A stretch of DNA of 18,996 bases from Verrucomicrobiota bacterium (GTDB lineage: Bacteria; Verrucomicrobiota; Verrucomicrobiia; Limisphaerales; JADLHS01), in assembly GCA_025360895.1 (NCBI GenBank), contig JANYBF010000528.1, forward strand, positions 1-18,996, read 5' to 3'. The translations under genes and the position numbers were made by a program. Below the pieces are notes generated by a model. That model did not search any database. It saw only the letters and a list, made by a program, of their open reading frames with translations, and had not been told where the DNA came from. Below are positions 1 to 7,494 of the stretch, in pieces (the first letter of the stretch is position 1; each line of letters opens with the position of its first letter).

Positions 1-1
1 T

Positions 2-118
2 TTTATTCGCGCCGATGAAAATAGCCGGATGAAGGACTTTGTGGCGTTGACCGAGGCCTGCACCAGCAAGGGCATTTCCAAATATCAAATCCGTACGCAA
101 CCCCCGGGCAAGAGATGA
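2..118 (+). CDS. ExbD/TolR family protein, C-terminal end (partial)
   Basis: Only the last 38 codons are in the window; the frame is open from the left edge to the TGA at 116-118. The translation begins FIRADENSRMKDF and ends KYQIRTQPPGKR, which matches the end of the ExbD/TolR periplasmic domain: a beta strand with an acidic 'AD' turn, a helix, then a short strand of the type 'GI.K..I.T'. In the family, this protein forms the proton-driven motor in the inner membrane with ExbB/TolQ and energises TonB or TolA. The stop overlaps the ATG of the TolA/TonB-like gene (ATGA), and tolB and pal follow, so the TolR role in a Tol-Pal operon is the more likely one. The N-terminal membrane segment with the key Asp is outside the window. 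Confidence 0.8.
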   Translation, partial: FIRADENSRMKDFVALTEACTSKGISKYQIRTQPPGKR

Positions 119-999
119 GCCGTCTCCAGAAAAAGTGTTTCATCGGCGCAACGGGATTTCACCTGTTGCTCCTGGCGTTGCTAGTTGTCGCTCCGGCGTT
201 CTTGTCACCGGGCAAGTCGGATCCGACGCCGGTGCTGGAGTTCATCCCTATTGACACGATCGACGCGAAGGTTTCGGGCGGAGGCACTCCGCTTCCACCC
301 ACGCCCACCCCTACGCCACCGGCGGTGCAACAACCACCCACGCAACCAGAGGTCCAGAAACCAACCCCGCAACCACCACCCCAGCACGACCCGGACCCGC
401 CAAAAGCTGAAAAGGAAAAGCCAGCCAAGCCCGATCCGGATTCGCTTGAGCCTAAGCGAGAGAAAAAGCCACACGTGGTTCAGATCAATCCAACGGTCAT
501 CAACCCCCGCGAACGCAAACCGCCGACCAAGCCGACGCCACCAGATCCCGCTGTTACTGCCGCGGCGGAGGCCGCCGCGACGGCTCGCGCCAATGCCGAA
601 CGAAACCGGAAGTTTGCTGCCGCCCTCAATAACATTAAGGGTGGGCTGAGCTCTAGCTTGCAGGTCGAAATGCCCACTGGACCTAACGGGCCAGGCGGCG
701 GCGGCCCGAGTTATGCCAACTACGGGCAGGAAGTGAAGCGGATTTACACCGAAGCCTGGAGCACTCCTGGTGACGTGACGGATGACGAAGCGACCGTCAA
801 GGTGAGCGTGACGATTGCCCGCGCCGGGCATGTGCTTTCGTCGCGCATCCTCCAGTCTTCCGGCAGCAAACTGGTGGATAAATCCATTCAAGCCACGCTT
901 GACCGCGTCACGTTTGTCCGACCGTTTCCGGACGGGTCCAAAGATTCACAAAAAACCTTCAATATTACCTTTAGCCTGAAAGCCAAAAAACTCGGATGA
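115..999 (+). CDS. tolA: TolA/TonB-like energy transducer
   Basis: A 294-residue protein with TonB/TolA architecture. One N-terminal membrane anchor lies at about residues 12-32 (HLLLLALLVVAPAF). A long Pro/Lys/Glu-rich periplasmic linker covers about 58-145 (PTPTPTPPAVQQPPTQP and similar), followed by an Ala/Arg-rich helical stretch and a Gly-rich hinge near 190-197. A C-terminal domain of about 90 residues (from YGQEVKRIYTEAW) has the TonB C-terminal pattern 'V.V.I...G.V....I..SSG...D.S....'. The family links the inner-membrane proton motor to outer-membrane partners. The start overlaps the upstream ExbD/TolR stop and the stop overlaps the tolB start, giving translational coupling. TolB and Pal downstream favour TolA over TonB; the Pro-rich linker is TonB-like, so the exact symbol is an inference. 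Confidence 0.8.
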   Translation: MSRLQKKCFIGATGFHLLLLALLVVAPAFLSPGKSDPTPVLEFIPIDTIDAKVSGGGTPLPPTPTPTPPAVQQPPTQPEVQKPTPQPPPQHDPDPPKAEKEKPAKPDPDSLEPKREKKPHVVQINPTVINPRERKPPTKPTPPDPAVTAAAEAAATARANAERNRKFAAALNNIKGGLSSSLQVEMPTGPNGPGGGGPSYANYGQEVKRIYTEAWSTPGDVTDDEATVKVSVTIARAGHVLSSRILQSSGSKLVDKSIQATLDRVTFVRPFPDGSKDSQKTFNITFSLKAKKLG

Positions 1000-2174
1000 A
1001 AAACAGAATTCCTTTCAAACCATTCTTCGCGACCCTTGGCCTTTTTGTATTCGTCAGTGCGGTGGTTGCGGACGAGGAAATTCTCATAAACAAGGATTAC
1101 GTTCCCGGCAAAGAGAAACCCGTACCGGTTTCCCTCAGTGGCTTCACCGGCGAGGCCGAGGCGGTCATCCGGCTTGATCTCACCGTGCAAGGTTTCGCTT
1201 TCACCACGCCGGAAACCGCGCAGTACCTCCTCAGCGGCAGCGCCAATGAAAATCTCACCGGCCGCGCCCAGGATCGGTTCAACAAAAACATGCTCGTGAA
1301 CAAGAGCTACACCGGCGCGTCTCTGCGGCGCCAGGCTCATGCGTTTGTGGATGATTTTTTGGCCGCCATCGGACGCAAGGGCGTTGGTCAGACCAAGATT
1401 GCTTTTAGGGCGGGCGAGGGTGCGAATAGTGAAATTTCCATCGCGGACTTCGACGGTTTTGGCGCGCAAGCGATCACATCGGAGAAGAACATCGTCGCCG
1501 CACCCGCCTGGGTGACAGGGCATTTTGCGTTGTGCTACGGCTCCTATCGCGCCAATCATCCGGACGTTTATCATCACGACTTGAGTACCGGCCGGCTGAC
1601 GCCGGTGGCGCGTTATCCCGGCTCCAACATCAGCCCCGCGCCGTCGCCCGACGGCTCGAAGGTGGCGATGATTTTGAGCAAATCCGGCGCGGTGGACTTG
1701 TACGTGGCCGACCTTCCGGACGGAAGCAACTTGCGGCAATTGACCAAGTCGAAGGAAGACGAGTCGTCGCCGTGCTGGTCGCCGGATGGCCAATGGATCT
1801 GTTTCGCGGGTAAAATCAATGAACGGCGTGCGCTCTGGAAAGTACCGGCGGCCGGGGGAGCGCCCGTGCGGATTCCCACTTCGGGCGTTTCCAATCCTTC
1901 CGAGCCGGACTGGTCGCCGGACGGGAAATGGATAGTGTTCACCTCGCAGATGGGCGGGTTCGAAATTTGCGTGGTGCCGGCTGCGGGCGGCACGGCTACC
2001 CCACTTGTCAGCGGGGAGGATCCTTCTTGGGCGCCAAACTCGCGCACGGTGGTCTATGTGCAACGCGACCGGAACGGTGGACGGCGACTCTCTTTGCTTG
2101 ACGTTCCAACCAAACAGACCAAAGATGTTTCCCGACTTTCGGGAATTAACTCACAACCCAGTTGGGCGAAATAG
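996..2174 (+). CDS. tolB: TolB, periplasmic beta-propeller of the Tol-Pal system
   Basis: A 392-residue exported protein. An N-terminal signal peptide (about residues 1-25, FFATLGLFVFVSAVVA) is followed by a small N-terminal domain (about 28-165) and a C-terminal propeller. The propeller shows the repeated PD40 motif: 'PSPDGSKVAMI', 'WSPDGQWICFAG', 'WSPDGKWIVFTS' and a degenerate last copy 'WAPNSRTVVYV'. TolB binds Pal at the outer membrane and receives TolA, and so takes part in outer-membrane constriction at division. The start codon overlaps the stop of the TolA-like gene by 4 bases, and pal begins 24 bases after the stop, so the operon is intact. The length is close to the usual TolB size of about 400-430 residues. 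PD40 repeats also occur in unrelated proteins; the neighbours make the TolB call firm. Confidence 0.9.
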   Translation: MKNRIPFKPFFATLGLFVFVSAVVADEEILINKDYVPGKEKPVPVSLSGFTGEAEAVIRLDLTVQGFAFTTPETAQYLLSGSANENLTGRAQDRFNKNMLVNKSYTGASLRRQAHAFVDDFLAAIGRKGVGQTKIAFRAGEGANSEISIADFDGFGAQAITSEKNIVAAPAWVTGHFALCYGSYRANHPDVYHHDLSTGRLTPVARYPGSNISPAPSPDGSKVAMILSKSGAVDLYVADLPDGSNLRQLTKSKEDESSPCWSPDGQWICFAGKINERRALWKVPAAGGAPVRIPTSGVSNPSEPDWSPDGKWIVFTSQMGGFEICVVPAAGGTATPLVSGEDPSWAPNSRTVVYVQRDRNGGRRLSLLDVPTKQTKDVSRLSGINSQPSWAK

Positions 2175-2198
2175 CCCTTCCCCAAAATCAAACAAAAC

Positions 2199-2795
2199 AT
2201 GAAAGTATCAAAATTGACCTATCTCTTGGTGATCGCCTTGGCCCTCACCTTTGCCTCCACCGGCTGCCGGAAACGGCCTACCGGCATCACGGATATCAAG
2301 GGCAGCACTACGCGCATTGGCGAACCAGGACCCACAGGAATACCAACAGGCAGAACCTTTTCTCCGGATCCAGGAATTAGTAGCCAGCCAGGTTTAGGGG
2401 GCGGTGCGCAGTCGGGTAAATACGACCCCGCCAACTGCACGCAGAACCGCGAAGCGCTGGCTGCGCACACCGTTCACTTCGAGTTCGACAGCGCGGTGGT
2501 CAAGAGCAGCGAAAAGGCAAATGTGGAAGCGGCGGCAGCGTATTTGAAAGCCAATCCAAACGTGGGCCTGCTCGTCGAAGGGAATTGTGATGAACGCGGC
2601 ACGGAGGAATACAACCGCTCGCTGGGCGAACGCCGGGCGTTGGCCGCGCGCGAACTGATCGTGGCCAGCGGGGTGGAAGCCGACCGTGTTGTCACTGTGA
2701 GTTTTGGTAAGGACAAACCGGAAGAGTCCGGCCATGACGAAGCGGCTTGGGCAAAGAATCGCCGCGACGTATTTGTGGTGCTAATTCCGAAATAA
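2199..2795 (+). CDS. pal: Pal, peptidoglycan-associated lipoprotein (OmpA-like domain)
   Basis: A 198-residue outer-membrane lipoprotein. It has a charged N-terminus, a hydrophobic stretch and a lipobox ending at Cys23 (FASTGC; Ser at -3 is unusual, Gly at -1 normal). A Gly/Pro-rich tether of about 60 residues follows, then the OmpA/MotB domain (about 91-197). The peptidoglycan-binding signature 'GNCDERGTEEYNRSLGERRA' (residues 128-147) includes Asp131 and the Arg pair 145-146; in this family the conserved Asp and Arg bind meso-diaminopimelate. The domain ends with the typical 'KNRRDVFVV'. Pal anchors the outer membrane to the cell wall and binds TolB. It is the last gene of the Tol-Pal unit; a strong hairpin follows its stop. 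Confidence 0.95.
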   Translation: MKVSKLTYLLVIALALTFASTGCRKRPTGITDIKGSTTRIGEPGPTGIPTGRTFSPDPGISSQPGLGGGAQSGKYDPANCTQNREALAAHTVHFEFDSAVVKSSEKANVEAAAAYLKANPNVGLLVEGNCDERGTEEYNRSLGERRALAARELIVASGVEADRVVTVSFGKDKPEESGHDEAAWAKNRRDVFVVLIPK

Positions 2796-2815
2796 CCCAA
2801 CAAATACCGATTCGG

Positions 2816-2856
2816 CCGGGGAGTTTTGGTGCTTTACTCCGCACCCTCCCCGGTTT
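2816..2856 (+). terminator. Intrinsic terminator between pal and tatA
   Basis: An 8-bp stem (CCGGGGAG at 2816-2823 with CTCCCCGG at 2846-2853) continues through a 4-base T bulge on the 5' side into a second 5-bp stem (GGTGC at 2828-2832 with GCACC at 2841-2845) closed by an 8-base loop. The sequence after the stem is TTTAACTTT, a short interrupted T run. Position (20 bases after the pal stop) and shape fit a Rho-independent terminator closing the Tol-Pal operon and separating it from tatA. Confidence 0.75.
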
Positions 2857-2880
2857 AACTTTAGGCGCTAGGCAAGTTTT

Positions 2881-3156
2881 ATGAATATCATGTTTGCAGC
2901 AATGCTCGGTGGCTGGGAGATCATCCTGATTTTGGCGGTCGTCCTGATTTTATTCGGCGCCAAGAAGCTGCCCGAGCTGGCGAAAGGTCTGGGCACGGGC
3001 ATCAAGGAATTCAAGAAAGCGACGCGGGAAGTCACCGACGAAATCCAAAACGCCGCCGATGACACGCACGCCCCGCAACGCAAGCTGCCGCCCGAAGGCG
3101 GGCAGGCTCAATCGGCGTCCACCGTTTCCGAATCTTCCAACCCGCCCAAGGCTTGA
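2881..3156 (+). CDS. tatA: Sec-independent translocase TatA/TatE
   Basis: A 91-residue protein with the classic TatA plan: a single N-terminal membrane helix (GGWEIILILAVVLILFGAKK), the hinge 'FGAKKLPELAKGLG', an amphipathic helix (GIKEFKKATREV) and a polar acidic/Pro-rich tail. TatA oligomers form the conduit through which folded twin-arginine substrates cross the inner membrane, with TatC as receptor. tatC follows after 21 bases. A second in-frame ATG at 2890 would remove three residues; either start is possible, and there is no clear ribosome binding site to decide. No separate tatB is seen here, so this protein may serve both roles. Confidence 0.95.
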   Translation: MNIMFAAMLGGWEIILILAVVLILFGAKKLPELAKGLGTGIKEFKKATREVTDEIQNAADDTHAPQRKLPPEGGQAQSASTVSESSNPPKA

Positions 3157-3177
3157 GGCTCTTAATCGCTCCTGGCC

Positions 3178-4185
3178 ATGGCCGATGACCACGAGCTGGA
3201 CCGCCCGGAAATTGATTCCGAAGGTGGCCCGGTAAAATCTTTCCTCGATCACCTCGAAGACCTTCGCTGGGTGCTCGTCAAGAGCGTGGTCGTTTTGGGC
3301 ATCGCGATGTTGCTCTGTCTGATCGCGGGCAATTACGTCGTTCAGATTCTCAAGTGGCCGCTGGACCGCGCCAAGATGAATTTCCCCGGCACCAATCAGA
3401 TCGTCGCCGTCAGCTACGGCACCAACCGGCTGGGCATTGTCAAACTCGCGCCCGAACAACAGCAGGCACTGGCCTTGGGCACCAACCGGTTTGTGGCCGT
3501 GCAGATCGAGCCTTATACGCTGGGAACAAATCGCGTGCTGGGCTGGAGTGTCAATCCCGACCCGGCCGCCACCGCGGGCATCAATAAGCTCAAGATTGAT
3601 CTGATCAACCTCAGTCCGGCGGGCGGCTTTTTGGTGGCCTTCCAAGTGGCGTTGTATGGTGGCGCGGTACTGGCCGCGCCGTTTATTTTTTACTTTGTCA
3701 TCTCGTTTATTTTCCCCGCGCTCAAAATCCGGGAACAGAAATACATTTACCGGGCGATCATATTTGGGGGCGGCCTATTTTTCTCGGGCGTGGCCTTCTG
3801 TTATTTCATCCTCATGCCGGTGGCCCTCGCGGCGTCGCAAATGTATTCGGATTGGCTGGGCTTTGGGGCGTTCCAGTGGAAGGCGGAGGATTACATCAGC
3901 TTTGTCTGCAAATTCATGCTTGGCATGGGGCTGGGCTTTGAGCTGCCCGTGGTGCTGCTCACCCTGGTCAAACTGGGCGTGTTGAGTTACACGTCGCTGC
4001 GCAAGATGTGGCGCTACATGATCGTCATCGTGCTCGTGCTCGGCGGACTGTTGACCACGCCGGAAGTGGTCACCCAGGTCATGATGGCCGGTCCGCTATA
4101 CATGCTTTACGAAATCAGCGTCTGGATTGCATGGTACTGGGAGTGGCGCGACCGTCGCCGCGCCGTACGGGCGAACGTGACTTGA
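3178..4185 (+). CDS. tatC: Sec-independent translocase TatC with enlarged periplasmic loop
   Basis: TatC is the substrate receptor of twin-arginine export. Family features seen: the cytoplasmic N-terminal motif 'FLDHLEDLR' (residues 22-30), a first membrane helix (about 34-56), the Pro-containing helix 'APFIFYFVISFIFPAL' (167-182) followed by 'KIREQK' with the conserved Glu186, 'YISFVCKFMLGMGLGFELPV' (239-258), 'LLTTPEVVTQ' (291-300) and the last helix 'GPLYMLYEISVWIAW'. The length of 335 residues exceeds the usual 240-260: about 75 extra residues (63-140) sit between helices 1 and 2 and contain GTN at 71, 81, 101 and 116. The usual loop residues 'TSPTE.F' appear as 'LSPAGGF', without the Glu. 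It follows tatA closely and precedes mtnP by 32 bases. Confidence 0.93.
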   Translation: MADDHELDRPEIDSEGGPVKSFLDHLEDLRWVLVKSVVVLGIAMLLCLIAGNYVVQILKWPLDRAKMNFPGTNQIVAVSYGTNRLGIVKLAPEQQQALALGTNRFVAVQIEPYTLGTNRVLGWSVNPDPAATAGINKLKIDLINLSPAGGFLVAFQVALYGGAVLAAPFIFYFVISFIFPALKIREQKYIYRAIIFGGGLFFSGVAFCYFILMPVALAASQMYSDWLGFGAFQWKAEDYISFVCKFMLGMGLGFELPVVLLTLVKLGVLSYTSLRKMWRYMIVIVLVLGGLLTTPEVVTQVMMAGPLYMLYEISVWIAWYWEWRDRRRAVRANVT

Positions 4186-4217
4186 GCCGCCGCCAGCGGG
4201 CTGCCACACTCCCGCCC

Positions 4218-5081
4218 ATGGCAGGACATCGCATCGGTATCATTGGCGGCAGCGGGCTTTACAACCTTGCGGGCTTCACCAAACAGAAATGGGTGAAGGT
4301 CACAACCCCATTTGGTCCACCGTCCGATGATTTGCTTGCCGGCAAACTCGCGGGGCGCGAAGTGGTTTTCCTTCCCCGCCACGCACGCGGCCATCGGATC
4401 CTGCCGAGTGAACTGAACCATCGCGCCAACATCTGGGCGATGAAAAAACTCGATGTCGCCTGGATCATCAGCGTCAGCGCCGTAGGCTCGCTCCAGAAGA
4501 AATACCAGCCGTGCGACATCGTGCTCGTGGACCAGTTCCTCGACCGCACCAAACGCGATTTCGAACACACGTTTTTCGGACGCGGGATCGTGGGCCACAT
4601 CGCATTTGCCGATCCGATCTGCGAGGAGTTGCGGCAGTTGCTCTTGAAGTCCGCCCGAGGGTTCAAAGTTCGCGTCCACGACGGCGGGACGTATGTGAAC
4701 ATGGAAGGCCCCGCCTTCAGCACGCGGGCCGAATCACTCACCAACCACAAGCTTGGCTATGACGTGGTCGGCATGACGAATCTCGGCGAAGCCAAATGCG
4801 CCCGTGAAGCCGAGATCGCCTACGCGACCATGGCCATGATCACCGACTATGATTGTTGGAAGGTGGACGAAGCGCATGTGACGGTGGCAATGGTCATTGC
4901 CAACTTGATGAAGAACGCCGCCACCGCCCAGGCCATCGTCGCGAAAGTGATTCCGCAAATTCCACCGAAGCCCGACTGGCCCTGTCATGACGCACTCCGC
5001 AACGCGATCATGACCGACAAGTCGCTTTGGCCGAAGCGAGCCGTCACCGACCTCAAGCCGATCCTCGCGAAGTATCTTTAA
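4218..5081 (+). CDS. mtnP: S-methyl-5'-thioadenosine phosphorylase
   Basis: A 287-residue member of the trimeric purine nucleoside phosphorylase/MTAP family, which splits 5'-methylthioadenosine with phosphate into adenine and methylthioribose-1-phosphate (methionine salvage; cytosolic). Visible motifs: 'IGIIGGSGLY' at the N-terminus, the phosphate-site 'FLPRHARGH' (51-59), 'SAVGSL' (87-92), 'NMEGPAFSTRAES' (161-173), 'VGMTN' (184-188) and 'TDYDCW' (209-214). Asp in the last motif is typical of MTAP, where guanosine/inosine phosphorylases usually carry Asn. I chose the ATG at 4218 because the protein then begins with the conserved GSG strand; the frame is open further upstream but there overlaps tatC. 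It is 32 bases after tatC, probably in the same transcript. No other salvage gene is in the window. Confidence 0.92.
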   Translation: MAGHRIGIIGGSGLYNLAGFTKQKWVKVTTPFGPPSDDLLAGKLAGREVVFLPRHARGHRILPSELNHRANIWAMKKLDVAWIISVSAVGSLQKKYQPCDIVLVDQFLDRTKRDFEHTFFGRGIVGHIAFADPICEELRQLLLKSARGFKVRVHDGGTYVNMEGPAFSTRAESLTNHKLGYDVVGMTNLGEAKCAREAEIAYATMAMITDYDCWKVDEAHVTVAMVIANLMKNAATAQAIVAKVIPQIPPKPDWPCHDALRNAIMTDKSLWPKRAVTDLKPILAKYL

Positions 5082-5232
5082 GCATTGTCCGCCAAGCTCA
5101 AAACTCACCGCGTTTGCCACCCTTTTTCGGCACGTTTGGCTTTGTATTGCCCTCCCGTTGACGCATCCTCGCACCAACCGACCGAGCAATTACCGGTCAG
5201 GCTGCCTAGGCGCACTGAATTCAACGGCACCT

Positions 5233-5631
5233 ATGAGACCAACCGTATTCGTTTCCCTGCTGTTCTTCACGCTTGGGGCGGTTGCTCACCCGGGTGGCTT
5301 GGACGCAAAGGGCGGACATACCGATCGCGTTACTGGGGTCTATCATTATCACCGCAAAACCAACGCTCCGCTTGGAACCGTGCCCGGGTCGCAGGCATTA
5401 CCGCTGCAAGGTCCATCAACCAATCCGGTTTCCCTCTCCATTGACGGAGAGACAAATCCGGTTGAAATCGAAACTGGGGCGGCTGAACTTGCGAGGATGA
5501 ATACCGAGCCCGGGTCGGTGTCCGGACCGCCGGGACGGCCGTGGTGGGTTTATCTGGTCGGGCTGGGGTGCGGCTATGGGGTATGGGAAATCGCCTCTTA
5601 TTACTTCCAAAAGAAAAAGGGTGTCCGATAG
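5233..5631 (+). CDS. Small secreted/anchored protein with a His-rich GGH...YHYH motif
   Basis: A 132-residue protein. The signal peptide (about 1-18, ending AVA) is followed at once by 'HPGGLDAKGGHTDRVTGVYH' (residues 19-38), completed by Tyr39-His40. This Gly/His block recalls a short motif found in many small exported bacterial proteins (form HxGGxDxxGGHxxxxTGxYHxH) whose role I do not know. A polar linker follows, then a C-terminal hydrophobic segment (about 104-125, WWVYLVGLGCGYGVWEIASY) and a basic tail (QKKKGVR), so the protein may be held in the inner membrane by its C-terminus. The ATG at 5233 was chosen because it places the signal peptide at the N-terminus; the frame is open further upstream. 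It stands alone between mtnP (+) and pyrC (-). Four histidines in one block suggest metal binding, as inference only. Confidence 0.7.
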   Translation: MRPTVFVSLLFFTLGAVAHPGGLDAKGGHTDRVTGVYHYHRKTNAPLGTVPGSQALPLQGPSTNPVSLSIDGETNPVEIETGAAELARMNTEPGSVSGPPGRPWWVYLVGLGCGYGVWEIASYYFQKKKGVR

Positions 5632-5964
5632 CTCCGTGGGCTTCGGGTCAGTTGCCGCTCCTCTTTCCGGTGACATTTAAAGCCGCGCAATTCAGTGCCT
5701 CGCAATAGCTCCCGAACCAACCTCATTACTGCTCGCTGTCTCTTTCGCGTGTGAGTTTGAACTCCAACTAAGGCTATCACCTGGAGGATTGTCGTCCTGC
5801 GCGTCGTGCAAGACTCCGCGCTGGGTTTCCTGTTGAAAGCGTCTCTACGCATTTGACCGCAAAAAGTTTTGGGAAAAATTGGTGGTGTGTCAGTTTGACT
5901 TTGAATGGAGCGCCAGGCATTGCGCGGCGTTTCAAACTGACCCATTGTGACCCATTGCCGAAAA
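5632..5964. other. Intergenic stretch with no supported gene
   Basis: About 330 bases separate the His-motif protein (+) from the end of pyrC (-). No frame gives a credible protein. The only structure I see is the repeat pair at 5889-5957, listed separately. Confidence 0.6.
5889..5957. repeat. 10-bp inverted repeat plus 10-bp tandem duplication near the pyrC 3' end
   Basis: GTCAGTTTGA at 5889-5898 is the exact reverse complement of TCAAACTGAC at 5932-5941, with 33 bases between them. Overlapping its right arm, the decamer TGACCCATTG occurs twice in a row (5938-5947 and 5948-5957). The structure lies 8-76 bases past the pyrC stop on the minus strand. It lacks the T run of a normal terminator; it could be an mRNA 3'-end hairpin or a protein-binding dyad. 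Confidence 0.6.
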
Positions 5965-7353
5965 TTATTGCGCGATCACTTCTGGACGTGTGGCTGCCAC
6001 CACCTTTCCGCCAACGATGGTGATGACGGCCTTGCCTTTCAGCCGCCAGTCGTAGAAGGGGTTGTTGGTGGACCTGCTCGTCGTGTCGCTCCGCGCGAAG
6101 ACCCATTCGCGATCGGGATCGAACACCGTAACATCCGCGTCCGCTCCGATACTCAATGTGCCTTTCGCGAGATTTAGCAACCGCGCCGGGGCCACCGTGT
6201 ATTTGGCAATGAGGTCGGTTAGGCTGAGTCGTTTTGCGTGGTAAAGCTGCATGAGGGAGAGCGCCAGTTCGGTTTCAAGTCCGGTGATGCCGAAGGGGGC
6301 ATAGTCAAACTCCACTTCCTTCTCGAAGTCACAATGCGGCGCGTGGTCGCTGCACAGGATTTCAATCGTGCCGTCCGCGAGCCCGGCGAGAATCGCTTCC
6401 CGGTCCCGCGCGGAACGAAGCGGCGGATTCATTTTGAAATTTGTGTCATAGGCGGGCCAGGTCGGCAATTCGCCCCCGGAACCCTGAACCCGGAATACTT
6501 TCCCTCCATCGCCGGCCCAAAATTTGTCGCTCCCGGCAATCGCCGCATCGGTGAGGGTGAAGTGATGCGGGCACGCCTCGCCGGAGATCGGCACGCCGCG
6601 TTGTTTTGCCGCGCGAATCAAATCCACGCTACCCGCTGCGCTCAGGTGCTGGCAATGCACGCGCGCTCCGGTGAGTTCGGCCAGCAGAATGTTGCGCGCT
6701 ACGATCATCTCTTCACCTGCCGCTGGCCAGCCTTGCAGACCGAGCGAAGTGCTCCAGCGGCCTTCGTGCATCACACCTTCGGTCACGAGCGAGTAATCCT
6801 GACAATGGTCCATCACGGTCAGATCAAACATTTTGGCATACTCGCAGGCCCGGCGCATGAGTTCGTTGTTCTGGACGCAGTGGCCGTCGTCGGTGATTGC
6901 CACGACGCCGGCGCGTTTGAGCGAACCGATAGGGGCGAGTTCTTCGCCCGCGATGTTCTTGGTGATGGCCCCGGCCACGAACAGGTTCACCACGCCATCG
7001 CGCTTTGCGCGGTCGTGAATGAGCGCCACCGTCCCGGCGTTATCAATTGCCGGCGAGGTGTTCGGCATGCAGACGAGGGAAGTGAATCCGCCTCGCGCCG
7101 CCGCCAGCGTGCCAGTGGCGATATTTTCCTTGGCGGTTTGTCCCGGCTCGCGCAGGTGGACGTGCAAATCAATCAGGCCGGGGCAAACAATGAGTCCGCG
7201 CACATCCGTACGTTCAGTGTCGGGGGGCGCTTGCCGCGCAGTTTCAATTCCGATTGCGGCGATTTTGCCGTCCTGAATTAAAAGGTCGGCAATGGTGTCG
7301 AGGTGGTTGGCGGGGTCAATCACTCGCCCGCCGGTGAGGAGCAGCGAATTCAT
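5965..7353 (-). CDS. pyrC: Dihydroorotase (class I, PyrC-type)
   Basis: A 462-residue amidohydrolase that cyclises N-carbamoyl-aspartate to dihydroorotate, the third step of pyrimidine synthesis, in the cytosol. Zinc-site motifs are complete: 'IDLHVHLREPG' (61-71, His64/His66 and Arg68), the Asp pair in 'ITDDGH' (153-158), His183 in 'MDHCQD', His236 in 'CQHLS' and Asp336 in 'CSDHAPH'. Substrate loop 'NTS' (98-100) and 'YDTNFKMNPPLR' (302-313) are present. The start at 7353 gives the typical head 'LLLTGGRVIDP'; the frame stays open a further 20 codons upstream, but that part does not look like the family. About 25 extra residues (272-300) lie between 'CPHHFTLTD' and 'YDTNFK'. pyrB, often adjacent elsewhere, is not here. 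It diverges from the tRNA-Gly gene. Confidence 0.93.
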   Translation of the reverse strand: MNSLLLTGGRVIDPANHLDTIADLLIQDGKIAAIGIETARQAPPDTERTDVRGLIVCPGLIDLHVHLREPGQTAKENIATGTLAAARGGFTSLVCMPNTSPAIDNAGTVALIHDRAKRDGVVNLFVAGAITKNIAGEELAPIGSLKRAGVVAITDDGHCVQNNELMRRACEYAKMFDLTVMDHCQDYSLVTEGVMHEGRWSTSLGLQGWPAAGEEMIVARNILLAELTGARVHCQHLSAAGSVDLIRAAKQRGVPISGEACPHHFTLTDAAIAGSDKFWAGDGGKVFRVQGSGGELPTWPAYDTNFKMNPPLRSARDREAILAGLADGTIEILCSDHAPHCDFEKEVEFDYAPFGITGLETELALSLMQLYHAKRLSLTDLIAKYTVAPARLLNLAKGTLSIGADADVTVFDPDREWVFARSDTTSRSTNNPFYDWRLKGKAVITIVGGKVVAATRPEVIAQ

Positions 7354-7378
7354 CGGGCGCGAGCCTAGCGGTGACGAA

Positions 7379-7406
7379 TTGACAAGGCAAGTTTGCGCGG
7401 TAAGAT
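7379..7406 (+). promoter_or_regulatory. Sigma-70-like promoter of tRNA-Gly
   Basis: TTGACA at 7379-7384 (6/6 match to -35) and TAAGAT at 7401-7406 (4/6 match to -10) are 16 bp apart. The tRNA begins 14 bases after the -10 box, a fitting distance for a start of transcription near 7413 with a short leader. Confidence 0.7.
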
Positions 7407-7420
7407 TCGCCACGTCCGGT

Positions 7421-7494
7421 GCGGGTGTAGTTCAATGGTAGAACGGCAGCCTTCCAAGCTGCATACGAGGGTTCGATTCCCTCTACCCGCTCCA
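7421..7494 (+). tRNA. tRNA-Gly (anticodon UCC)
   Basis: A 74-base tRNA with CCA encoded. The acceptor stem GCGGGTG (7421-7427) pairs with TACCCGC (7484-7490) with one G-T pair. The anticodon stem GCAGC/GCTGC (7446-7450/7458-7462) carries the loop CTTCCAA with anticodon TCC at 7453-7455. The T arm is GAGGGTTCGATTCCCTC (7467-7483). Discriminator T and CCA close the molecule at 7491-7494. It decodes GGA and GGG. Confidence 0.97.

Noticed and set aside
888..2063. 391-codon minus-strand frame opposite tolB
   Set aside because: A shadow of the high-GC tolB gene: Arg/His/Gly-rich translation without any domain, while tolB on the other strand is clear.
6238..7281. 347-codon + strand frame opposite pyrC
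   Set aside because: Antisense shadow of pyrC; no recognisable domain.
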